In this document: one piece after another, positions 1 to 8,081 of the stretch | How positions within the stretch are numbered: position 1 is the first letter of the stretch | Layout of the letters: the number at the start of each line of letters is the position of its first letter | NCBI GenBank assembly: GCA_002731985.1 | Contig: PCCT01000105.1 | Coordinates: 1 to 11,599 of the forward strand | Direction of reading: 5' to 3' | Length of the DNA: 11,599 bases | From: Nitrospinota bacterium | GTDB taxonomy: Bacteria; Nitrospinota; Nitrospinia; Nitrospinales; VA-1 | Position numbers and translations under genes: made by a program | Notes under the pieces: generated by a model | Told to the model about the DNA's origin: nothing | What the model saw: only the letters and a program-made list of their open reading frames with translations | Databases searched by the model: none

Positions 1-16
1 CAATGGTTTTGTTTTG

Positions 17-44
17 TGGACACTGATTTTATCTCAGATATTAG
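17..44 (+). promoter_or_regulatory. Possible sigma70 promoter for xthA
   Basis: TGGACA (17-22) is one base from the -35 consensus. TATTAG (39-44) matches four of six -10 positions, at a 16-base spacing. The predicted transcript would start near 51 and include the SD at 67-70. Position and spacing fit, but the -10 is weak and the window starts just upstream, so other promoters cannot be excluded. Confidence 0.3.
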
Positions 45-75
45 TAGGCATTATGCCTTGGAATTTAGGATAAAC

Positions 76-843
76 ATGAAAATTATCAGTTGGAATGTGA
101 ACGGCATGCGTGCCGCAGTACGAAAAGGTTTTCTGGATTGGTTTCACGATGAGGCACCGGATGTGATGTGTATGCAGGAAATCAAGGCAACGCCTAATGA
201 CCTTACTAAGGAAATGGCTGGTCCCGCTGGATATCACGCAGTTTGGAATCCGGCACAGCGCAAGGGCTACAGCGGCGTTGCTATATTAAGCAAGAAAAAA
301 CCGAGAGGAATTCATCTGGGTATGGGGATTGACAGGTTTGATGTAGAAGGCCGCATCATCAGGCTGGAGTACAAGGATTTTGACCTTTTGAATATATATT
401 TCCCTAATGGCACCAGTGGTCCGGAGCGGTTGCAGTACAAAATGGAATTCTATGACGCTTTTCTTGATCATTGTGAAGCGTTACGAAAGGAAGGAAAAAA
501 GCTGGTCATCACCGGAGATGTTAATACCGCGCATAAAGCGATCGATCTGAGAAACCCAAAACCCAATGAGAAAAATTCAGGCTTTCTTCCTGAGGAGAGG
601 GCATGGGTAGATAAGTTTGTCGCACACGGATATGTTGATACTTTCCGCGAGTTTTGCCAGGAGCCGGATCACTATACCTGGTGGAGTTACCGGGCCAATG
701 TGCGCCAGAAGAATATCGGGTGGCGTATTGACTATTTTTTTGTCACTGAAGATTTAATGGGTAAGGTGAAAGATTCATTTATTCGCCCTGAGGTGATGGG
801 ATCGGACCATTGTCCGATTGGCTTGGATATTAAGGCGTCATAG
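76..843 (+). CDS. xthA: Exodeoxyribonuclease III (AP endonuclease, ExoIII/ExoA family)
   Basis: This cytoplasmic base-excision-repair enzyme cleaves DNA 5' of abasic sites and has 3'-phosphatase and 3'-5' exonuclease activity. The 255-residue product has the usual family length. The EEP-fold catalytic set is visible: N7 in SWNVNG, E35 in MQEIK, Y108 in IYFPNG, D148 and N150 in TGDVN, D219 in WRIDYF, and D244-H245 in GSDHCP. The stretch from NSGF (167) through YTWWSYR to NIGWRIDYF is typical of the ExoA-like branch. The start is ATG 76: it follows AGGA (67-70) at a 5-base gap, and the protein then begins with the canonical MKIISWNVNG. An in-frame GTG at 16 would add 20 residues that do not look conserved. 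The PreP-like peptidase gene follows 118 bases later on the same strand with no clear terminator between, so co-transcription is possible. Confidence 0.96.
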   Translation: MKIISWNVNGMRAAVRKGFLDWFHDEAPDVMCMQEIKATPNDLTKEMAGPAGYHAVWNPAQRKGYSGVAILSKKKPRGIHLGMGIDRFDVEGRIIRLEYKDFDLLNIYFPNGTSGPERLQYKMEFYDAFLDHCEALRKEGKKLVITGDVNTAHKAIDLRNPKPNEKNSGFLPEERAWVDKFVAHGYVDTFREFCQEPDHYTWWSYRANVRQKNIGWRIDYFFVTEDLMGKVKDSFIRPEVMGSDHCPIGLDIKAS

Positions 844-860
844 GTTAATTGGCAGGGTCT

Positions 861-962
861 ATGGATAATATGAATCTATTATATTCAGAAAAGCATCCAA
901 GCGATGCCGTGAGATTTTTTATAAGAAGGCGAGTCTGGATTATGAATGCGAAAGGAAAGTAA
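861..962 (+). CDS. Possible 33-residue upstream ORF overlapping the peptidase start
   Basis: An ATG at 861 opens 33 codons that end in TAA at 960-962. The stop overlaps the ATG of the peptidase gene (TAATG), a layout often linked to translational coupling. The product would be small and basic towards the end, with the C-terminus RVWIMNAKGK. I recognise no family. The SD is weak (AGGG at 854-857, only three bases from the ATG), and an open stretch of this length is common by chance. The peptidase also has its own SD inside this ORF. It may simply be leader sequence. Confidence 0.22.
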   Translation: MDNMNLLYSEKHPSDAVRFFIRRRVWIMNAKGK

Positions 963-3889
963 TGAGTTTTGAATCTGGGAAAAGTTATTCAGGGTTTAGG
1001 TTGAGCTTGCAGGAATCCATTTCCGAGCTGAATTCGCTGGCTTTGTTGTTCACGCATGAGAAAACAGGTGCCGAGGTGCTTGTTATGGAAAACGATGACG
1101 ACAATAAGGTTTTCAGCGCTACATTTAAAACTCCTCCTTCCAATGATCGCGGGGTCGCCCACATTCTTGAGCACAGTGTGTTGTGCGGGTCGCGAAAATA
1201 TCCAGTGAAAGAACCGTTTCTTGAATTGCTGAAAGGGAGCTTGCAGACTTTTCTGAATGCCATGACGTTTCCCGATAAAACCATGTATCCCGTGGCAAGT
1301 CGCAATAAAAAAGATTTTTTCAATCTGATGGACGTGTATCTAGATGCGGTATTTTATCCAAATATCACCGCAGAGACTTTCATGCAGGAAGGATGGCATC
1401 ATGAGTTAGAGGCTCCTGATAAAGATATCACTTACAAGGGGGTTGTGTTCAATGAAATGAAGGGAGTCTTCTCCAGCCCGGAAAGTATTCTTGACAGACA
1501 CTTATCCCACTCCCTTTTCCCGAAAACAACTTATGGTTATGAGTCGGGTGGAGATCCTGATGCGATCCCGGAACTGACTTTTGATGAGTTTAAAAATTTC
1601 CACCGCAAATTTTACCATCCGTCGAACAGCCGGATTTTCTTTTATGGTGATGGAGACACTAGTGAATATCTGGATTTCCTGAACCGGGAATACCTCAAGG
1701 ATTTTGAGTCTATCGAAATTGAGTCGGCCGTGAGTGCTCAAAGGAGATTTAGCAAGCCCAAGCGCAAAGTCATCTCTTACGCTGTTTCAAAAGATGAGTC
1801 GCTGGAAAACAAAACTTTCGTGGTTGTTGGTTTAAAGCTGGATAAGTCGACCAACCATGAGCATTGCATGGCTTTAAATATTTTAAGTCATCTATTGCTT
1901 GGAACTTCTGCCTCTCCTCTACGTAAAGCGCTGATCGACTCTGAACTTGGAAGCGAGGTTATAGGCGGCGGATTTGATGATAATCGTTTTGAAACCATGT
2001 TCGCTGTCGGGTTGAAAGGAACAGAAGCCAATCATGAAGACAAGATTCTGGACCTTGTATTTTCCACTCTGAAAAGTCTGGTGGATGATGGAATCGAAGA
2101 GGACATGGTGAAGTCTGCAGTAAACTCGGTTGACTTTAAATTACGCGAATCGAATTTCGGTGGTTTTCCGAAGGGCATCGTTTACAACATCCAGGCTCTG
2201 GCCTCATGGTTATATGGTTCAAACCCCTTCATGCATTTGAAGTATGACAAGCTCATGCGTAAGATCAAGCGCAAGTCAAGTGAAGGGTATTTTGAGCGGT
2301 TGATAGATAAATATCTTCTAAACAACAATCATCAGAGCATTGTGCTTGCTGTTCCCAAGGCTGATCTGGCGAAGAAGAAGGATGCAAAGATCCGAAAAAA
2401 AATGAAGGTTTTAAAAACCTCCATGTCGCCAGAGGCTATTGACAGTCTGGTCGAGAAAACTCAAGTGCTTCAGGCCGCACAGATCAAACCGGATTCTCCA
2501 GAAGCTTTGGAGAAATTGCCCAGTCTCGACCTTACGGATATCCGGCGGGAAAGTGAACGGTTTCCCACAGAGGTGAAGAGGAAATCGGAGCCTGAAATTC
2601 TATTTCACGATTTGTTTACCAATAAAATTGCTTATGTGCAAATCGGGTTTGATGCGACGGGTGTGCCGTTGGATAAGCTTCAATATCTTCCGCTCATAGG
2701 CAGGCTTGTGCTGGGTATGGGGACTCGGCGGCACAGTTATATGGAGATTTCGCAATTGCTCGGTATTCATACTGGAGGATTGCGTTCCTGGCATTTCTCC
2801 TCTGCTTTGGTTAATGATCATCGCCATATACGGTCTCGTGTTTTCTTTAGCGGAAAAGCGCTCATGGAAAATGTGGATAATCTTTTTGATATTTGGGATG
2901 AATTGATCGGGGAATATAATTTCGATAACCCCAAGCGTTTGATTGAGATTATAAAGAGCGCGAAAGCTGATATGGAGGACTCAATCCTATCTTCAGGAAA
3001 TCATTATGTTCTTTCGCGACTGCAATCCTACCAGTCTCCATTAGGCCGTTACAATGAGCTTGCGGAGGGAATTTCTTTTTACCATTTTGTGGAAAAATTG
3101 CTGGTTCGTGCGGAGAAGAATCCCGATGAGGTTGCGGAAGAATTCAGAGGCGTTGCCCGGATTTTGTTAACTAAAGAAAATGCTTTAGCCAATATCACCG
3201 TTCCTGAAAAGGACTACAAGAAGGTTGAAAAAAGGGTGATAGCGCTGACCCAGATTCTGTCTGACGATAAAAAAGCACCTGTGGCGCTTGAATTTGAATT
3301 TGCATTAGAGAACGAGGCTTTTTTGACTGCCAGTGCAGTCCAGTTTGTTGGGAAGGGGGCCAATTTGTATGAGCTGGGCATGGAATACAGTGGGAAATTC
3401 GATGTCCTGAATTCAGTTCTCCGCACTTGTTATTTATGGGACCGAGTGCGGGTTCAAGGCGGGGCTTATGGAAGTCAAAGTTCCTTCGATTCTCTCAGTG
3501 GTGATTATGGATTGGTTTCATACCGTGACCCAAATTTATCAGAGACCCTTGATGTGTACGATCAAATCGCAGATTATCTTGAAAACCTGGATTTTTCAGA
3601 GAAGGAGCTAACGAAAATTCTGATCGGTTGTGTCGGACATCTGGACCCGCCGCTCACGGCAGATCGTAAAGGGATGATCGCGATGGTAGAGCATATGATT
3701 GGAAAGACTTACGAATTAAAGCAGAAGCGGCGAGATGAATTACTGTCTAGCTGTTTAGAGGATGTTAAGTCATTTGCCCCCTTGTTCAGGAAAATCAAGG
3801 AGTCGGGTAATGTCTGCGTATTGGGCAATGAAGAAAAAATCAAGAAATCGAAAAACAGATTTGATCATCTGGTCAAGGTGTTTGGTTGA
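962..3889 (+). CDS. M16C zinc metallopeptidase, presequence protease (PreP)-like
   Basis: The 975-residue protein has the size and layout of the PreP/falcilysin-type M16C peptidases. These fold as two halves joined by a hinge to form a closed chamber that degrades peptides and unfolded segments. The inverted zinc motif HILEH is at residues 67-71: H67 and H71 are ligands and E70 is the catalytic base. It is followed by the family-typical SVLCGSRKYPVKEPF. The third ligand is probably E165 in VVFNEMKG, at the expected distance. In the C-terminal half, R830 and Y836 (RVQGGAYGS) have the six-residue spacing of the arginine-tyrosine pair known in PreP that contacts substrate. No signal peptide is visible, so it is probably cytoplasmic. 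ATG 962 has AGGA at 953-956 with a 5-base gap. In mitochondria and plastids PreP removes cleaved targeting peptides; in bacteria the substrates are mostly unknown. The neighbours give no further hint. Confidence 0.94.
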   Translation: MSFESGKSYSGFRLSLQESISELNSLALLFTHEKTGAEVLVMENDDDNKVFSATFKTPPSNDRGVAHILEHSVLCGSRKYPVKEPFLELLKGSLQTFLNAMTFPDKTMYPVASRNKKDFFNLMDVYLDAVFYPNITAETFMQEGWHHELEAPDKDITYKGVVFNEMKGVFSSPESILDRHLSHSLFPKTTYGYESGGDPDAIPELTFDEFKNFHRKFYHPSNSRIFFYGDGDTSEYLDFLNREYLKDFESIEIESAVSAQRRFSKPKRKVISYAVSKDESLENKTFVVVGLKLDKSTNHEHCMALNILSHLLLGTSASPLRKALIDSELGSEVIGGGFDDNRFETMFAVGLKGTEANHEDKILDLVFSTLKSLVDDGIEEDMVKSAVNSVDFKLRESNFGGFPKGIVYNIQALASWLYGSNPFMHLKYDKLMRKIKRKSSEGYFERLIDKYLLNNNHQSIVLAVPKADLAKKKDAKIRKKMKVLKTSMSPEAIDSLVEKTQVLQAAQIKPDSPEALEKLPSLDLTDIRRESERFPTEVKRKSEPEILFHDLFTNKIAYVQIGFDATGVPLDKLQYLPLIGRLVLGMGTRRHSYMEISQLLGIHTGGLRSWHFSSALVNDHRHIRSRVFFSGKALMENVDNLFDIWDELIGEYNFDNPKRLIEIIKSAKADMEDSILSSGNHYVLSRLQSYQSPLGRYNELAEGISFYHFVEKLLVRAEKNPDEVAEEFRGVARILLTKENALANITVPEKDYKKVEKRVIALTQILSDDKKAPVALEFEFALENEAFLTASAVQFVGKGANLYELGMEYSGKFDVLNSVLRTCYLWDRVRVQGGAYGSQSSFDSLSGDYGLVSYRDPNLSETLDVYDQIADYLENLDFSEKELTKILIGCVGHLDPPLTADRKGMIAMVEHMIGKTYELKQKRRDELLSSCLEDVKSFAPLFRKIKESGNVCVLGNEEKIKKSKNRFDHLVKVFG

Positions 3890-3987
3890 ATCCCCACCCT
3901 AATAGAGCCTTTTTTTAGGTTCCCATTCAAAGTTCCAGCTAAATTTCTATTGTGTGTTATTTTTAGCGGGAAATACACTTTTTCTCT
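3890..3987. other. Convergent intergenic region, left part
   Basis: This lies between the end of the peptidase gene and the transposase relic. A T-run (3910-3916) is flanked by CCTAA (3898-3902) and TTAGG (3915-3919). The stem has only five A/T-rich pairs and includes part of the T-run, so it is a poor terminator candidate. The minus strand may continue the decayed transposase (KVYFP-like codons just beyond 3988), but I cannot follow it with confidence. Nothing else is recognised. Confidence 0.4.
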
Positions 3988-4071
3988 TCAAGTCATGTGG
4001 CAGGCCACCCGCTTATGATTAGCCTTCCAGCCTTCTTGCTTCAGTAAAGCCGTGATTCGCATAAAAATGTA
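3988..4071 (-). pseudogene. Relic of an IS3-family transposase (OrfB), N-terminal HTH_21 segment
   Basis: Reading the minus strand from 4071 to 3988 gives YIFM followed by RITALLKQEGWKANHKRVA and then CHMT and a stop. This closely follows the well-known IS3-family OrfB segment YGYRRITALLRREGWKVNHKRV, which precedes the DDE integrase core. The reading frame is closed by stops immediately upstream (TAA and TAG next to the Tyr codon) and at 3988-3990. Only about 24 codons survive of roughly 270-300. No integrase core, OrfA or terminal inverted repeats are visible in the 284-base gap. The fragment therefore looks like an old insertion eroded between two convergent genes, where insertions do least harm. 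The family match is from memory of the consensus; the translation is read directly. A second frame here gives a GNAT-like string, which I regard as a by-product. Confidence 0.68.
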
Positions 4072-4094
4072 CTATTAGATTGTAACATTTTTAT
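4061..4094. terminator. A/T-rich inverted repeat, possible bidirectional terminator
   Basis: Perfect 10-base arms, ATAAAAATGT (4061-4070) and ACATTTTTAT (4085-4094), enclose a 14-base loop. Each arm ends in a run of A or T, so either strand would give a hairpin whose 3' arm is U-rich. It lies between the convergent peptidase and mutS2 genes, where a two-way terminator would be useful. The stem contains only two G-C pairs, so strength is doubtful. It also overlaps the edge of the transposase relic and may be coincidental. Confidence 0.33.
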
Positions 4095-4173
4095 AGTCAC
4101 CAGTGAGTGTGGCCTTCTCAACCTAAAAGCTTCAATCCTTGGGCTTTGTTTTTAAATGGATTCTTCCAGTTCT

Positions 4174-6567
4174 CTAGAATTCGACGATGGTTGCGCCATC
4201 TCCTCCGTTCTCTCTCGGGGCGGGAGAAAACTCTTTGCATATTCCGGCTGAAGACAGGTAGTCTCTGACCAGACTTTTGATTGTTCCCATGCCATGTCCG
4301 TGGATGATGGTCGCGCGTCCGACTCCACTGACAATAGTCTGACTGAGAAAAGCTTCCATGGTAGCGAGTGCCTGCTCTGAATTCATCCCACGCAAGTCGC
4401 AGGTTGTTTTCACGTTGGAAGTGGATTCCGTTTGCACGTTCATGCTCACTTGTCTGGGTGGTTTTCCTGGCGCTCTCTTCTTATTGAGGCTTCCTTTTAG
4501 TCGATTGGTTTCTATAACAGTTTCTATATTGCCCAGTCCAACCCGCACCTTTTTTTTGCCGACGGGATTTTCCAGTAGCGCTCCTGTGGCTCCATAACTT
4601 TCGATTAGCACCATGTCCCCCTCGCGTAATTTTTCAGGCGGCACCACCCATTCGGAGAGATCATCGCGGTGAGCAGACAGCGGCATTCGCCCCATCGCTC
4701 CCAGTTGTCGTTCTGTTTTACGCAGTTTTGATATTTCGCTGGTTCCTTTTAACTCCTCCATCATTTGGCGGACCTGATTTTTCGCTTCGCGGACAGCGGA
4801 TTGAATTCGTTTGGATTTTTCGGATTTAAATTTCTGGTCTTTTTCCCGCAGGCTTTCGGTGTGTGAACGTTGTTGCCTTGCCAAATCTTCCAGCTCGAGA
4901 TTCCTTGATTGAAAGGTTTCCATTTCCTGTTGCAGTTCGAGTCGTTGCTGGGTCAGGTCCTTAAGTACCGTGTCGGCTCGCGTGTCATGTGCCTGGTAAA
5001 TTTCTCTAGCCCGTTTTGTGATTTTTTCATGAAGGCCAAGTCGTTCGGCAGTATCGATAGCGGCACTGTGACCCGGTACTCCAAAAATCAAGCGGTAAGT
5101 GGGGGTCAGCGACTTGGCATCAAACTCTGTACAGGCGTTGAGAAATCCGCTCCGTGTTTGTGCTAGAAGTTTTAACGCAAGGTAATGGGTCGAAACGAGA
5201 GTTGTCACTCCCTTGTCGTTCAGCTCTGTCAACACTGCTTCTGCCAGCGACGCTCCTTCCTGCGGGTCGGTGGCAATTCCCAATTCGTCAAGCAGGATCA
5301 GCGAACCTGAAACTGCGTGGTTAACAATATGGATGATCTTTTTCAGGTGGGCTGAAAATGTTGACAGGTTGAGTTCGATATTCTGATCATCGCCGATATC
5401 GGCATACACCTCTGGGTAGAAAGGAATTTGCGATCCTTCTTCTACCGGCAGGAATAATCCCGCACGGGCCATGAGAGACATCAAGCCGACTGTTTTAAGG
5501 GTCACCGTTTTTCCGCCTGTATTGGGTCCCGATATCATTATTACATGAGTGGATTCGCTCCACGCGATATCGTTGGGTATGACGTCTTGCCGGCTCAGTA
5601 TCAGTTCTGGATTGCGGGCTTTGTTGAGTTGCAATTCGCATCCGGATTTAATGGGACATCTCCGCGCTTCCATCAGCTTGGCCAGTCTTGCCCGGGCGTG
5701 GATGAAATCGAGTTCGACAAGTATTTCCATATTTCCTGCAATGGTATCGCTGGAATCAATCACCTGTCGGGTCAGTGACTGTAAAATTAATACTTTTTCA
5801 CGGTCCACAGCCAGTCGATTTATTTTTAGCTGGTTGTTGAGTGGAACAATTGATGATGGCTCGACATATAAGGTTTGCCCGCTTCCAGAACTGTCATGGA
5901 CTATACCTTCTATATGCGAGCGTTTGTCGGATTTGACGGGGATGACCAGCCGGCCTTCTCTTTCTGTGTGATAAATGTCCTGTATTGCTTCTTTATAATT
6001 TTCGTTAGAAAATAGTTTGCTTACCTTGGATTCAAGTTTTTGTTTTGCCGCTTGCACTTCGCGGATGGCTTGCCTGAGTTCGGGTGAGGCATTTTCTTTT
6101 ATTTCTCCCTCGTCATCTACGCATCGATCCAATTCATTGAACAGGGCCGCTAACGGGTCGAGTCGGGCGTTTAATGATTTAAGAAGTGGGAAGTCATTTT
6201 GTTTTTCTATTGAGCGGTGCACACTACGAACGACACGTAACAACTTTAAAACAGCGAGGCATTGTGCAGAGTCCAGTATCTGTCTTTCCAATGCCTCATT
6301 TCGAATAGGAGTAAAGTCATCGAACGGGTTGATGGGGAAAGTATCACCCCCGGCAAGGAGGTCTACCATTTCCTTTGTGGTGTCCAGCGTGTCGTTCGCA
6401 GACTCGACATCGTCATAGGGGACAAGAGAACGGCAAAGATCGGATGTGACGGGAGAGCAGGCGTAACTGGCAAGAGATTCCTGTATCAACTGCCACCCGA
6501 GAAGGTCGCGGGATTTTTCCAGTAGATGGATTCTGTCTGATTGCGGGACGTTGCTTGGCGGAGTCAT
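4174..6567 (-). CDS. mutS2: MutS2 family ATPase/endonuclease with C-terminal Smr domain
   Basis: The 797-residue protein has the full MutS2 layout and normal length. Residues about 1-330 hold the core and lever helices. An ABC-type ATPase follows, with Walker A GPNTGGKT (347-354), the signature-like region NLSTFSAH (400-407), Walker B LILLDELG (423-430) and the STH switch (459-461). A charged coiled coil spans about 530-625, and a C-terminal Smr domain about 718-797. The Smr motifs CDLRG (723-727) and HGHGMG (756-761) are intact, so nuclease activity is plausible. MutS2 lacks the mismatch-recognition domain of MutS. It is known to act on branched DNA, limiting recombination, or on collided ribosomes (as in Bacillus subtilis). 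ATG 6567 overlaps the TGA of the upstream esterase gene (ATGA) and has no clear SD, so it is probably translated by coupling. No strong terminator follows, apart from the A/T-rich repeat at 4061-4094. Confidence 0.96.
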   Translation of the reverse strand: MTPPSNVPQSDRIHLLEKSRDLLGWQLIQESLASYACSPVTSDLCRSLVPYDDVESANDTLDTTKEMVDLLAGGDTFPINPFDDFTPIRNEALERQILDSAQCLAVLKLLRVVRSVHRSIEKQNDFPLLKSLNARLDPLAALFNELDRCVDDEGEIKENASPELRQAIREVQAAKQKLESKVSKLFSNENYKEAIQDIYHTEREGRLVIPVKSDKRSHIEGIVHDSSGSGQTLYVEPSSIVPLNNQLKINRLAVDREKVLILQSLTRQVIDSSDTIAGNMEILVELDFIHARARLAKLMEARRCPIKSGCELQLNKARNPELILSRQDVIPNDIAWSESTHVIMISGPNTGGKTVTLKTVGLMSLMARAGLFLPVEEGSQIPFYPEVYADIGDDQNIELNLSTFSAHLKKIIHIVNHAVSGSLILLDELGIATDPQEGASLAEAVLTELNDKGVTTLVSTHYLALKLLAQTRSGFLNACTEFDAKSLTPTYRLIFGVPGHSAAIDTAERLGLHEKITKRAREIYQAHDTRADTVLKDLTQQRLELQQEMETFQSRNLELEDLARQQRSHTESLREKDQKFKSEKSKRIQSAVREAKNQVRQMMEELKGTSEISKLRKTERQLGAMGRMPLSAHRDDLSEWVVPPEKLREGDMVLIESYGATGALLENPVGKKKVRVGLGNIETVIETNRLKGSLNKKRAPGKPPRQVSMNVQTESTSNVKTTCDLRGMNSEQALATMEAFLSQTIVSGVGRATIIHGHGMGTIKSLVRDYLSSAGICKEFSPAPRENGGDGATIVEF

Positions 6568-7895
6568 GGCAAGGCGGCAAACTCTATGGCTTTTTCTGCG
6601 GAAAGGGTGATCTTTGCGTCAAACAAGAGGCCCGGGTCGCGAAACTCTTTGAATCCGCGCAAAAGAATGCCTGCATCTTTTTTAACTTTTTCATGAAATG
6701 CCACGAATTTTTCACCGGGAACAAGTTGGTTGCCCTCGTCCCGGATGGCTTGAAAAGTAACCACTACAGATTTTTCAAAGTCAGTGCGGTCGGATGAAAG
6801 GTACATCTCAAATTCCAAAGTATTTTTCCCCATCACTTCAAAACGATTGTCTCCCTTGTCGATGGCGAATAATGTAGCGATTTTCCCATCATGTATATTG
6901 AGCGGTTCCATTTCAGGGCCAGGGATCTGCAATGCGGCCAGCTTCAAGCCCCGGGTCACGCCGGTCCAGAAGATGCGTTTCAAGTGATTCTCTTCCCGCG
7001 TCATACGCACCACTTTGGGAGCGGTATTTCTTTTCTGCTTCTTGAGCCATTCGACTAGAGCGGGGACTTCTGCTTCTGGCAGGAAGTGACCTCCATGCGC
7101 GGCGCCGCGTTCCTTATGTTCGCGATAAACCACCGGCGATTTCATGTCGGATAAAATTTTATGGGCCCGGCGTGCCAGTTCGATTGGGAAAATCGGGTCA
7201 TACTCACCCTGAATAATATAGCTGGGTGTGTTGTTCAGGTTGACCAGGAAATGCATGTACCGCTGGGTGATGCTCCCGGCGATAGGCACAATTCCGGCAA
7301 AGTGGTCGGGATAAAACATTCCCATCAGATAAGCCCCGATGGCTCCGTTGGAGAGGCCGGCAAGAAAAACCCGGTCGGGATCAACAGTATAACTGGCACG
7401 AGTTTCGTTGATTAAGTTAAGAACTAACTCTTCCGCGTTTTTCGACCACCATGCGCCCATGGGGTAGGTCGGGCAGAGGATGATGAAATCATCTCCCAGT
7501 CGTTTCATCCAGACACCTATCGTGTTGGGTCCGTTCCCCCCCATACCGTGCATGATCACGATCATTGGCATATCGGGACCCGCTGACTCGGGGATGTAGA
7601 GCGCGTAAGAATATGTCTTCCCTCTCATTTTATATTTCATGTTGGGATGAAGACCCGCCGGTTTGCGATTGGATGTTGGAAGTGTGGCCAGCAAAAGCGG
7701 CTTCAGTTGGGAATTGCTTACGTTGTTAGTTTTCAAACGTCCAAGAACTTGAGTTTCAATTTTTGTGTCAGTCGTTGTGAGGAACAAATCTATATCAGCT
7801 ACCGCATCGTAAGACGGTGCGACGGTTTCTGGTTCCGGCACAGTGGTGCAGGAAAGGACAGCGGATAGAATGAGTGCAAGCCAAACAATCTTCAT
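6564..7895 (-). CDS. Exported (probable lipoprotein) alpha/beta-hydrolase, esterase/depolymerase-like
   Basis: The 443-residue protein starts with a short signal peptide (MKIVW, then a hydrophobic run) ending in AVLSC. C16 would be the lipidated cysteine; the box is slightly off consensus because of Leu at -2. Residues about 85-290 form an alpha/beta-hydrolase domain like secreted polyhydroxybutyrate-depolymerase or feruloyl-esterase relatives. The features are oxyanion loop HGMGG (116-120), nucleophile elbow GLSNG (180-184, Ser182), probable acid D233 in GEYDPIFP, and His in HGGHF (H267 or H270, most likely H270). About 150 residues after 290 form a second region I do not recognise, perhaps a beta-rich accessory domain. 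Substrate is unknown. ATG 7895 has AAGGTG (7901-7906 on this strand) five bases upstream. Its stop overlaps the mutS2 start, which implies one transcript although the functions seem unrelated. A non-lipid signal peptidase I cleavage is an alternative. Confidence 0.86.
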   Translation of the reverse strand: MKIVWLALILSAVLSCTTVPEPETVAPSYDAVADIDLFLTTTDTKIETQVLGRLKTNNVSNSQLKPLLLATLPTSNRKPAGLHPNMKYKMRGKTYSYALYIPESAGPDMPMIVIMHGMGGNGPNTIGVWMKRLGDDFIILCPTYPMGAWWSKNAEELVLNLINETRASYTVDPDRVFLAGLSNGAIGAYLMGMFYPDHFAGIVPIAGSITQRYMHFLVNLNNTPSYIIQGEYDPIFPIELARRAHKILSDMKSPVVYREHKERGAAHGGHFLPEAEVPALVEWLKKQKRNTAPKVVRMTREENHLKRIFWTGVTRGLKLAALQIPGPEMEPLNIHDGKIATLFAIDKGDNRFEVMGKNTLEFEMYLSSDRTDFEKSVVVTFQAIRDEGNQLVPGEKFVAFHEKVKKDAGILLRGFKEFRDPGLLFDAKITLSAEKAIEFAALP

Positions 7896-7976
7896 ACTGG
7901 CACCTTAAAGGAAATTGCATTTGTTGTAAAGTTATCGCAACGTAATAGAAAGTGTGACTCATCAGGGTCGCGCAGT

Positions 7977-7998
7977 GGGAAATTCTTCATCATTTCCC
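7977..7998. repeat. Inverted repeat in divergent promoter region (possible operator)
   Basis: GGGAAAT (7977-7983) and ATTTCCC (7992-7998) are perfect 7-base arms around an 8-base centre, so half-sites sit 15 bases apart. This geometry suits a dimeric regulator. The repeat ends two bases before the candidate -35 at 8001 and lies between two divergent genes, so a bound protein could affect either. No regulator gene is nearby. No other copy was noticed in the window. Confidence 0.4.
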
Positions 7999-8000
7999 TG

Positions 8001-8029
8001 TGGACATCCCGCCCCTGTTAAAGTACTAT
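8001..8029 (+). promoter_or_regulatory. Probable sigma70 promoter for the SprT-like gene
   Basis: TGGACA (8001-8006) and TACTAT (8024-8029) match five and four of six consensus bases at the ideal 17-base spacing. Transcription would begin near 8036, leaving a leader of about 45 bases before the ATG at 8082. A run of eight or more T follows the -10. The inverted repeat 7977-7998 lies immediately upstream. Confidence 0.5.
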
Positions 8030-8081
8030 TTTTTTTGATGTTCTAACCGAATTGTGGTTTTCATAGAAAGGTGAAACTTGT

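Noticed and set aside
16..75. N-terminal extension of exonuclease III from GTG 16
   Set aside because: ATG 76 has a good SD and begins with the canonical family N-terminus. The extension covers the likely promoter and leader.
3898..3919. CCTAA/TTAGG hairpin with a T-run after the peptidase gene
   Set aside because: The stem is five mostly A/T pairs and consumes part of the T-run, so it is too weak to call a terminator.
4023..4071. GNAT-acetyltransferase-like string HFYANHGFTEARRLEG on the minus strand in another frame
   Set aside because: The same bases in the adjacent frame give a much longer and more specific match to IS3 transposase. The GNAT-like string stops at once, with no acetyl-CoA motif upstream.
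5549..5971. 140-codon plus-strand ORF inside mutS2, and 6017-6418 (133 codons)
   Set aside because: Both lie antisense to an intact MutS2 reading frame with all its motifs. The Ser- and Leu-rich translations are typical of antisense shadows.
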